NCBI GenBank assembly: GCA_009925875.1
Contig: RFQD01000028.1
Span: forward strand, 1 to 11,309
Source: Microbacteriaceae bacterium
Lineage (GTDB): Bacteria > Actinomycetota > Actinomycetes > Actinomycetales > Microbacteriaceae
Direction of reading: 5' to 3'
DNA: 11,309 bases
Shown here: positions 6,307-11,309 of the stretch, in pieces
Position numbering within the stretch: position 1 is the first letter of the stretch
Layout of the letters: every line of letters starts with the position of its first letter
Notes under the pieces: generated by a model
What the model was told of the DNA's origin: nothing
What the model saw: only the letters and a program-made list of their open reading frames with translations
Databases searched by the model: none
Position numbers and translations under genes: made by a program

Positions 6307-7668
6307 ATGAGCGAATCCGTCAGTCTTCCGGCACTGGGAGAAAGTGTCACCGAGGGAACCGTGACGCGGTGGTTAAAGAATGTCGGAGATCGCGTTGAAG
6401 TCGACGAACCCCTGCTTGAAGTTTCAACCGACAAAGTTGACACAGAAATTCCGTCTCCAGTGTCGGGCGTCGTGGAGCAGATTCTCGTTCAGGAGGACGA
6501 GACGGTCGCCGTCGGTACGGTTCTCGTCATCGTGGGCGATGGGTCCGGCTCGGCCGCTTCCCCATCCGCGCCGGCTTCGACTACCGCGCCCGAGTCTGGC
6601 GTCGCTCAGGAACCAGCACCGGCACCCGCTCCCGCACCGGCACCGGAGCCGGCTCCCGCTCCCGCACAAGCACCGGCACCGGCACCGGCACCCGCTCCCG
6701 CTCCCGCACAAGCACCGGCACCGGCACCGGCACCCGTTGCAGAAGTGTCTGCACCGTCCTCGAGGGCGCATGCCGGAGGTACCAGTTACGTCACACCCAT
6801 TGTGAGAAAGCTCGCCAATGAGCGAGGGGTTGATCTCGGCACAATTTCCGGAACGGGGATTGGCGGACGGATTCGCAAGGAAGACATTCTCAATGCCACT
6901 GCGCCCGTCGCTTCGTCACCGCGGTCTGGTTATGTCCCACTCGGCGTGTCCCCATTACGTGGTACGACGGCTCCACTTTCTCGACTTCGCAAGGTCGTGG
7001 CGGAGCGTGCCGTCGTCTCAATGCAAAGTACGGCTCAGTTGACGACTGTTGTCGAAGTGGACGTCACGCGCATCGCTCAGCTGCGTGCGAATGTCCAGTC
7101 GACATTCCAGTCCAAATATTCGCGCAAGCTCACGTTCCTTCCGTTCTTCGCCAAGGCAGCCGCGGAGGCTCTTCAGGCATACCCGGTCATCAATGCCAAC
7201 GTCGACGATGACAACATCTACTATCCCGATCATGAGAACATCAGCATCGCCGTCGACACCGATCGGGGTCTTCTGACACCCGTTGTGAAGAATGCGAGTG
7301 GTTTCAACATCGCCTCATGGGCCGAAGCAATCGATGATGTCGCCTCTCGCACCCGTAATAACCAATTGAAACCCGATGAGCTGGCTGGTGGAACATTTAC
7401 GCTCACCAACACGGGTTCTCGTGGAGCGTTGTTTGACACGCCCGTTGTTTTTCTTCCTCAGCTCGCGATTCTGGGTACCGGTATCGTCACCAAGCGACCC
7501 GTCGTCATGAATGTCGATGGAAACGAGGTCATCGCCATCAGATCGATGGTTTATCTGGCTTTGTCTTACGACCACCGCATCATTGACGGTGCTGACGCAG
7601 CCCGGTTCTTGACGGCCATGAAAGCTCGTCTGGAGGACGGTTCGTTCGAGGCAGACCTTGGAATCTAA
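6307..7668 (+). CDS. sucB: 2-oxoglutarate dehydrogenase complex E2, dihydrolipoyllysine-residue succinyltransferase type
   Basis: Core acyltransferase of a 2-oxo-acid dehydrogenase complex. The 453 residues comprise one lipoyl domain with the modified lysine in LEVSTDKVDTEIPSP (Lys43) and a long Ala/Pro-rich linker (about 102-147). A peripheral subunit-binding domain starting SYVTPIVRKLANERGVDL (160-177) and ending GRIRKEDIL comes next. The catalytic domain has NTGSRGALFDTPVVFLPQ and the active-site SYDHRIIDGADAARF, giving His423 and Asp427. The ATG has AGGAGAG 8 nt upstream. Sequence alone cannot settle whether it serves 2-oxoglutarate or pyruvate. In actinobacteria the E2 in this position (M. 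tuberculosis DlaT) serves pyruvate dehydrogenase while annotated as SucB, so the substrate is left open. A perfect 42-bp duplication lies in the linker. The stop codon is within a palindrome shared with the convergent gene. Confidence 0.92.
   Translation: MSESVSLPALGESVTEGTVTRWLKNVGDRVEVDEPLLEVSTDKVDTEIPSPVSGVVEQILVQEDETVAVGTVLVIVGDGSGSAASPSAPASTTAPESGVAQEPAPAPAPAPAPEPAPAPAQAPAPAPAPAPAPAQAPAPAPAPVAEVSAPSSRAHAGGTSYVTPIVRKLANERGVDLGTISGTGIGGRIRKEDILNATAPVASSPRSGYVPLGVSPLRGTTAPLSRLRKVVAERAVVSMQSTAQLTTVVEVDVTRIAQLRANVQSTFQSKYSRKLTFLPFFAKAAAEALQAYPVINANVDDDNIYYPDHENISIAVDTDRGLLTPVVKNASGFNIASWAEAIDDVASRTRNNQLKPDELAGGTFTLTNTGSRGALFDTPVVFLPQLAILGTGIVTKRPVVMNVDGNEVIAIRSMVYLALSYDHRIIDGADAARFLTAMKARLEDGSFEADLGI
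6652..6735 (+). repeat. Perfect 42-bp tandem duplication in the SucB linker
   Basis: Positions 6652-6693 and 6694-6735 are identical and directly adjacent. Each copy is 14 codons in frame and encodes APAPAQAPAPAPAP. Synonymous choices (GCT CCC GCT CCC GCA CAA, then GCA CCG pairs) are the same in both copies, which indicates a recent duplication rather than selection for the peptide alone. Diverged partial copies lie just upstream from about 6611. Confidence 0.95.
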
Positions 7669-7678
7669 CGTTAGCTTC
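7661..7678. repeat. Near-palindrome containing both convergent stop codons
   Basis: CTAACGTTAG (7665-7674) is a perfect 10-bp palindrome. It extends to GAATCTAACGTTAGCTTC with a single mismatched pair. The sucB TAA (7666-7668) and the TAA of the minus-strand gene (7671-7673) lie symmetrically within it. There is no T-run or long stem to support an intrinsic terminator. Confidence 0.7.
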
Positions 7679-8330
7679 GAGGATCGATAGAAACTCCTCG
7701 GGTCGTTGACCGCGGGGAGAGTGCGGTGTTGGCCGCGTATGTCTCCCGAGCTACCCAAGAACCATTCTTGCGAACGAGAAGCACGCTGACAGTTGTCACG
7801 TTGCCTTCTTTCGACGTGCCATGAACCGCTACCAGTACGACGTCTCCATTGCGACTAACGACATCGGCGGTCACGTCAGAGAGGATGGGCATTGCCTCCG
7901 GTGCACCGTCGTCAAGAACTTCGGCGATAGCGAACGCGCGTGGATCTAGCTCCGACGTCTCGCTCGGCGCCCCAGGACTGAAGTCACTGTTGACGTGAGC
8001 CAGCTCAGCGACGACTGCTGTAGGCGACGGTGTCGACACCTGTGACGGAGTCGTCCCGCCTGAATCGAGCAACATGTATGCCACGCCGCTGGCGCCGAGG
8101 ATACCAGCGAGGACGAATCCAATCTTCTTCTTGAGGCTCGGAGAACTCATCAGAACTCGACCCTGGTGACGAGTTGACGCTAGTGGGGCGACGCGGGTTG
8201 GCACATCCGGCGAATTTTTCTGCCGACCAATCCCGACCGGCAGCTCCGATGGCGGGGCACCCACATGAAGGACAACGGGAACCGACGCGCTATCTCGTTT
8301 GGAGCTCATGAACTGGATAAAGGGACGCAT
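7671..8330 (-). CDS. Membrane-anchored protein of unknown function
   Basis: I do not recognise a family. The longest reading (219 residues) has a Pro- and charge-rich N-terminal part (1-60), then KKKIGFVLAGILGASGVAYMLL with one membrane segment (about 70-88). A Thr/Ser/Pro-rich spacer follows, then a domain of about 110 residues predicted outside the membrane. That domain has alternating hydrophobic strands (DVVLVAVHG, TVSVLLVRKNGSWVARE) but no cysteines or recognisable catalytic motif. Positively charged KKK before the segment favours an N-in orientation. The start is uncertain. ATG 8330 has AGGAGAG about 13 nt upstream, rather far, and Met61 at 8150 would begin just before the anchor. It converges on sucB with a 2-nt gap and diverges from lipB, so it sits inside the lipoate cluster without an evident link to it. 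Confidence 0.65.
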   Translation of the reverse strand: MRPFIQFMSSKRDSASVPVVLHVGAPPSELPVGIGRQKNSPDVPTRVAPLASTRHQGRVLMSSPSLKKKIGFVLAGILGASGVAYMLLDSGGTTPSQVSTPSPTAVVAELAHVNSDFSPGAPSETSELDPRAFAIAEVLDDGAPEAMPILSDVTADVVSRNGDVVLVAVHGTSKEGNVTTVSVLLVRKNGSWVARETYAANTALSPRSTTRGVSIDPRS

Positions 8331-8439
8331 GAGCCGATGATGTCTCTCCTAACTATTGTGCGCACCGACGTCTCGACCTTTAGTGCACAACGCAACTACG
8401 ACGCAAAGGTGTGGGACAGGCGGGGCGTAGACTCGTCGT
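8331..8439. promoter_or_regulatory. Divergent intergenic region with short palindromes
   Basis: This 109-nt region lies between the membrane-protein gene and lipB. It contains the palindromes GTGCGCAC (8358-8365) and GTGCAC (8383-8388), whose centres are 24 bp apart. They could be operator half-sites, but they are short and no known regulator motif is recognised. AGGAGAG for the minus-strand gene is at its left end, and the lipB -10 at its right. Confidence 0.3.
8428..8433 (+). promoter_or_regulatory. Putative -10 element for leaderless lipB transcript
   Basis: TAGACT ends 6 nt before the GTG at 8440. No Shine-Dalgarno precedes that start, and no clear -35 is visible. The same hexamer stands at the same distance before the RDD gene. 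Confidence 0.5.
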
Positions 8440-9084
8440 GTGGTGGAGGTCCTCGCTCTTGATATCGGAACGCGCTTCGTTCCCTACGACGAAGGGTTAC
8501 GTGTTCAGCGCCAACTGCACGATGAAATCACATCGGGAACGAGACACGACGCCCTTGTGTTACTCGAACATGAGTCGGTCTATACGGCGGGAAAAAGAAC
8601 CGAAGATGACGAGCGACCTACTGACGGTACGCCGGTCGTTGACGTTGATCGTGGCGGAAAGCTGACCTGGCACGGCCCCGGGCAACTCGTGGGCTACCCC
8701 ATTTTGCGGTTACCAGATCCCATCGATGTTGTCGGTTACGTTCGAAATCTGGAAGGTGTGCTTCTCTCAGTTCTGAACGAGTTTGACATAGATGCCGTTC
8801 GCGTAGAAGGTCGGTCCGGCGTGTGGGTTCGGCGCGGGCTGACGCACGACAAGATTGCCGCGATCGGAATACGGGTGGCGGGAGGCGTTACCATGCATGG
8901 CTTTGCCCTCAATTGCAGCAATGAGCTTTCCCCTTACGCTTCCATCGTCGCGTGCGGTATTCGTGACGCCGGTGTGACGACCATGTCTCGTCAACTTAAC
9001 CGCGCAGTTACTCCACTCGAGGTTCTCCCCCACGTCATCGCCCTGTTCACACAGAAATTCGAGGTCGCACATGAGCTCAGCTGA
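8440..9084 (+). CDS. lipB: Lipoyl(octanoyl) transferase
   Basis: Cytosolic enzyme that moves the octanoyl group from acyl carrier protein to the lysine of lipoyl domains, the first step of lipoate synthesis. The 214-residue protein has the family signature [21 protein letters not shown] (71-91) and SGVWV. The catalytic lysine is in [11 protein letters not shown] (Lys138) and the acyl-accepting cysteine is in SIVACGI (Cys172); the family usually reads IVPCGI, so proline is replaced by alanine. [12 protein letters not shown] is the usual helix before it. The N-terminal [12 protein letters not shown] is also typical. The start is GTG 8440, with an adjacent in-frame GTG at 8443. TAGACT 6 nt upstream and the lack of a Shine-Dalgarno suggest a leaderless mRNA. 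The stop lies 14 nt inside lipA, indicating translational coupling. Confidence 0.95.
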   Translation: MVEVLALDIGTRFVPYDEGLRVQRQLHDEITSGTRHDALVLLEHESVYTAGKRTEDDERPTDGTPVVDVDRGGKLTWHGPGQLVGYPILRLPDPIDVVGYVRNLEGVLLSVLNEFDIDAVRVEGRSGVWVRRGLTHDKIAAIGIRVAGGVTMHGFALNCSNELSPYASIVACGIRDAGVTTMSRQLNRAVTPLEVLPHVIALFTQKFEVAHELS

Positions 9085-10054
9085 GGGTCGCAAACTCCTG
9101 CGTCTGGAGGTTCGAAATGCCGAAACTCCCATTGAAAAGAAGCCTGAATGGATTCGCACGACCGCGAAGATGGGCCCGGAATACCTGCAACTCCAAGAGT
9201 TGGTGAAAACCGAGAGCCTCCACACAGTGTGCCAAGAGGCAGGATGTCCCAACATTTATGAGTGTTGGGAGGACCGTGAGGCGACATTCCTTATCGGCGG
9301 AGCCCAATGCACACGTCGATGCGATTTCTGCCAGATCGACACAGGCAAGCCAGAACCCCTTGACAGGGATGAGCCGCGTCGAGTCGGTGAATCTGTAGTC
9401 TCCATGAATCTTCGTTATGCGACCGTCACGGGCGTGGCGCGTGACGACCTCGAAGATGAGGGTGCGTGGTTGTACGCCGAAACCATTCGACAGATTCATC
9501 AACAGTCGCCAGGCACGGGTGTTGAGATTCTCGTTCCCGATTTTTCGGGAAATCCAGAACTCTTGCAGCTCGTATTCGATGCGGATCCTCAAGTATTCGC
9601 GCACAACGTGGAGACCGTTCCCCGCATATTCAAGAGAATTCGACCTGCTTTTCGCTACGAGCGGTCTCTCGACGTGCTCACCCAAGGCCGCAAGGCGGGG
9701 ATGATTACGAAATCCAACCTGATTTTGGGGATGGGCGAAGAGCGTGAGGAAATCTCACAAGCGTTACGTGACCTATACGAGGCTGGCACCGACATCATCA
9801 CTATTACGCAGTATCTGCGCCCCAGCAAGCGTCACCATCCGGTGGAGCGTTGGGTACACCCCGAGGAGTTCGTTGAACTGAAGAACGAAGCCGAGGAGAT
9901 GGGGTTTTTGGGTGTGCTTTCGGGTCCTCTCGTGCGCAGTTCCTACCGCGCTGGTCGTCTCTATGCACAATCAATGGTGGCAAAGGGTCGGGAAATTCCC
10001 GAAGACTTGCGGCACCTCGCAGAATCCGAGATTGGGTTTTCCCAGGCTGTTTAG
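9071..10054 (+). CDS. lipA: Lipoyl synthase (radical SAM)
   Basis: Radical S-adenosylmethionine enzyme that inserts two sulfur atoms at C6 and C8 of the protein-bound octanoyl group. The auxiliary cluster ligands are in [12 protein letters not shown] (Cys54, Cys59, Cys65), and the SAM cluster motif CTRRCDFC gives Cys80, Cys84 and Cys87. [21 protein letters not shown] and VEILVPDF are conserved core motifs, and GPLVRSSY near residue 285-292 supplies the serine that completes the auxiliary cluster. Length, 327 residues, is normal and all key residues are present. The ATG is inside the end of lipB with GAGG about 6 nt upstream, so the two enzymes of the pathway are translated from one mRNA. Confidence 0.97.
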   Translation: MSSAEGRKLLRLEVRNAETPIEKKPEWIRTTAKMGPEYLQLQELVKTESLHTVCQEAGCPNIYECWEDREATFLIGGAQCTRRCDFCQIDTGKPEPLDRDEPRRVGESVVSMNLRYATVTGVARDDLEDEGAWLYAETIRQIHQQSPGTGVEILVPDFSGNPELLQLVFDADPQVFAHNVETVPRIFKRIRPAFRYERSLDVLTQGRKAGMITKSNLILGMGEEREEISQALRDLYEAGTDIITITQYLRPSKRHHPVERWVHPEEFVELKNEAEEMGFLGVLSGPLVRSSYRAGRLYAQSMVAKGREIPEDLRHLAESEIGFSQAV

Positions 10055-10061
10055 CCCTCGC

Positions 10062-10076
10062 TGACCAGCAAGGTCA
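10062..10076 (+). other. Small hairpin after lipA
   Basis: TGACC-AGCAA-GGTCA forms a 5-bp stem 7 nt after the lipA stop. There is no T-run and the stem is short, so a terminator is only a possibility. Confidence 0.25.
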
Positions 10077-10108
10077 TGGGAGCCCACGAACCATGGGGCC
10101 GAGCAGGG

Positions 10109-10114
10109 TAATCT
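10109..10114 (+). promoter_or_regulatory. Putative -10 element for leaderless DUF4191 transcript
   Basis: TAATCT ends 7 nt before the ATG at 10122. No Shine-Dalgarno lies between lipA and this start, and no clear -35 is seen. Confidence 0.5.
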
Positions 10115-10121
10115 GAACGCT

Positions 10122-10820
10122 ATGGCAAAAGAAGCAGCCCCCAAATCCAAGCGAGAGAACCGACTGAAGCAGGTCTGGCAGGTCTATCGCATGACCGCCC
10201 GAGGCGACAAAAGCGTCACGCCGATTTTGTTGTCGCTCGTCATTGCTCCGGCTGCCCTCGCCATTGTGATCACGGTTGCCTTGAATCAGCCGTGGTTTGC
10301 CGTCGTCCTTTGGGCTCTCGTCGCACTCATGGTCGGCATTCTCGTAGGCCTGATTATCTTGGGGCGTAAAGCCGAGTTTGTTGCCTACTCTCAGATTGAA
10401 GGTCAACCCGGTGCCGTCGGCGCGATGATTCGGTCATCACTTCGCCGGGGCTGGATCGGCAACGAAGAGCCAATCGCGGTCAATCGCAAGACGATGGATG
10501 CGGTGTACCGAGTCGTAGGCCGGGGCGGACTTGTTCTCCTCGCCGAAGGCCCAGCTGCACGAACTCGGGCAGCGGCGGAGGACGAAAAGCGCAAACTTGC
10601 CCGGGTTTTGCCCAATGTCCCCATCACCATCATCTCCGTCGGAACGGAAGAGGGCCAGGTGCGACTTCACAAGATCTCGTCAGCACTCTCTCGCGTCACG
10701 CGCGTTCTCACGCGAAACGAAGTTCAAGTCGTCAATGCGCGCGTCTCGTCCCTCGGGTCAAATGTTCCTATTCCAAAAGGAATTGATCCGAGTCGCATGC
10801 GCGTGTCCCACCGACGCTAG
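10122..10820 (+). CDS. DUF4191 domain-containing membrane protein
   Basis: Two-pass membrane protein of the actinobacterial DUF4191 family (Rv2219 type), 232 residues, function unknown. A basic N-terminus (KSKRENRLKQVWQVYRMTARGDK) leads to membrane segments at about 33-54 and 58-80, followed by a soluble domain. The soluble part contains RGWIGNEEPIAVNRKTMDAVYRVVGRGGLVLLAEGP and VPITIISVGTEEGQV, and ends in a basic tail. The basic N-terminus and C-terminal region suggest both ends are cytoplasmic. It regularly follows lipA in actinobacteria, including M. tuberculosis, but a part in lipoate metabolism has not been shown to my knowledge. TAATCT 7 nt upstream and no Shine-Dalgarno suggest its own leaderless transcript. 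The stop overlaps that of the RDD gene on the other strand. Confidence 0.88.
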   Translation: MAKEAAPKSKRENRLKQVWQVYRMTARGDKSVTPILLSLVIAPAALAIVITVALNQPWFAVVLWALVALMVGILVGLIILGRKAEFVAYSQIEGQPGAVGAMIRSSLRRGWIGNEEPIAVNRKTMDAVYRVVGRGGLVLLAEGPAARTRAAAEDEKRKLARVLPNVPITIISVGTEEGQVRLHKISSALSRVTRVLTRNEVQVVNARVSSLGSNVPIPKGIDPSRMRVSHRR

Positions 10821-11293
10821 GACGTCCGAAGCAACACCGTCCCGGCAATTTTGTCGTGAAATCCTCGCTGGTCCGAATCCCAAACGACCGCGGGAATGAC
10901 AAGAGCCAACAGGAGCGAACGCACAATGGGGCGCCACAGCCCGACCCAGCCCCCGGTCAACGGAGCAACGTAGCAACCGAGAAGGCGATGCCCGATGCTT
11001 CCGCCCATGATGGGAATCGCGACGATTTGCAGGACGACGAAGAGTGTCAGAACCTGCAGGGACTGGCCCTGTGCCGACGAGATGAACGCCGCGTCGCTCA
11101 CGGTTGCCGGCGCGGCGCCCAATGAACCGCGCAGCAGAGAGACGACGAGAAGTGCAATCCACCAATCGACGAGGAGCGCACATATGCGACGCCCAACCCG
11201 GGCAACCGACCCTCGTCCACTCCGTGGTAAGCCCAGCCGTTCGCCCGGGAAAGTACTCGGGACGGAAGCGGAATCACTTCGAGGAGACGCCAT
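10817..11293 (-). CDS. RDD family membrane protein
   Basis: Small integral membrane protein of 158 residues, with the family's namesake residues in RVGRRICALLVDWWIALLV (Arg35/36, Asp43) and RGFHDKIAGTVLL (Asp147). Predicted membrane segments lie at about 39-54, 79-96 and 125-138. SIGHRLLGCYV and WRPIVRSLLLALVIPAVV are typical of RDD proteins. Family members have been linked to ion or solute transport in a few bacteria, but the function of this actinobacterial branch is unknown. The start is ATG 11293, with TAGACT 6 nt upstream and no Shine-Dalgarno. It converges on the DUF4191 gene, sharing the bases CTAG at the ends. In other actinobacteria a glutamine synthetase gene lies just beyond, which would be outside this window. 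Confidence 0.9.
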   Translation of the reverse strand: MASPRSDSASVPSTFPGERLGLPRSGRGSVARVGRRICALLVDWWIALLVVSLLRGSLGAAPATVSDAAFISSAQGQSLQVLTLFVVLQIVAIPIMGGSIGHRLLGCYVAPLTGGWVGLWRPIVRSLLLALVIPAVVWDSDQRGFHDKIAGTVLLRTS

Positions 11294-11299
11294 TTCGTT

Positions 11300-11305
11300 A
11301 GTCTA
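11300..11305 (-). promoter_or_regulatory. Putative -10 element for leaderless RDD transcript
   Basis: TAGACT on the minus strand ends 6 nt before the ATG at 11293, the same hexamer and spacing as at lipB. The -35 would lie outside the window. Confidence 0.45.
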
Positions 11306-11309
11306 CGAC

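Noticed and set aside
6613..6735. CRISPR or minisatellite array
   Set aside because: The repeats are in frame and adjacent without spacers, and they encode the expected Ala/Pro linker of an E2 protein.
6380..6805. Arg/His/Pro-rich reading frame and its opposite-strand Cys/Gly/Arg partner within sucB
   Set aside because: Both are frame-shifted readings of the Ala/Pro linker repeat, and sucB itself is certain there.
9077..9685. 202-codon minus-strand frame opposite lipA
   Set aside because: It is the antisense of lipA, which has every catalytic residue, and it has no family resemblance.
1..11309. Mobile element, defence island or other new system
   Set aside because: No transposase, integrase, phage, toxin-antitoxin or nuclease genes were found; gene order and content match a conserved actinobacterial core region.

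Overview
The window reads as ordinary core chromosome of an actinobacterium with moderately high GC. Three things point there: a lipA neighbour of the actinobacterial DUF4191 family, a PAC2-family protein, and a principal sigma factor with a long Ala/Lys/Pro-rich and acidic N-terminus followed by a MurT-type Mur ligase. The order pepA - lpdA - sucB - (membrane protein) - lipB - lipA - DUF4191 - RDD resembles the pepB-dlaT-lipB-lipA-Rv2219-RDD-glnA1 region of Mycobacterium tuberculosis and related loci elsewhere in the phylum. I suspect a Micrococcales (Microbacteriaceae-like) genome, but that is inference. No mobile element, CRISPR array, rRNA or tRNA was seen.

Layout. Positions 1-3270 form a minus-strand block read from right to left: a PAC2-family protein (2335-3270), a 154-nt gap with inverted repeats, the principal sigma factor sigA/rpoD (765-2180), and a MurT-like Mur ligase starting 9 nt after sigA and running off the left edge. 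Divergent from this, pepA (M17 leucyl aminopeptidase), lpdA (E3) and sucB (E2 of a 2-oxo-acid dehydrogenase complex) run on the plus strand to 7668. A membrane-anchored protein of unknown function (7671-8330, minus) sits tail-to-tail with sucB and head-to-head with lipB. lipB and lipA overlap by 14 nt and are followed by a DUF4191 membrane protein (10122-10820). An RDD-family membrane protein (10817-11293, minus) converges on it and shares its stop-codon bases.

How the genes fit together. lipB transfers an octanoyl group to a lipoyl-domain lysine, lipA inserts two sulfurs, SucB carries a lipoyl domain of the kind modified, and LpdA reoxidises the dihydrolipoyl group. The middle of the window therefore holds lipoate synthesis and two of the three components of a lipoate-dependent complex; E1 is not in the window. 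The left block couples the housekeeping sigma factor to peptidoglycan modification.

The most notable signals are not a new system. They are (a) a recurrent TANNNT hexamer 6-7 nt upstream of five start codons that lack a Shine-Dalgarno, which suggests leaderless mRNAs and revises the pepA start; (b) a perfect 42-bp tandem duplication in the SucB linker; (c) loss of the usual cysteine-ribbon segment in the MurT-like protein; (d) two convergent gene pairs whose stop codons lie inside palindromes; and (e) competing inverted repeats upstream of sigA.
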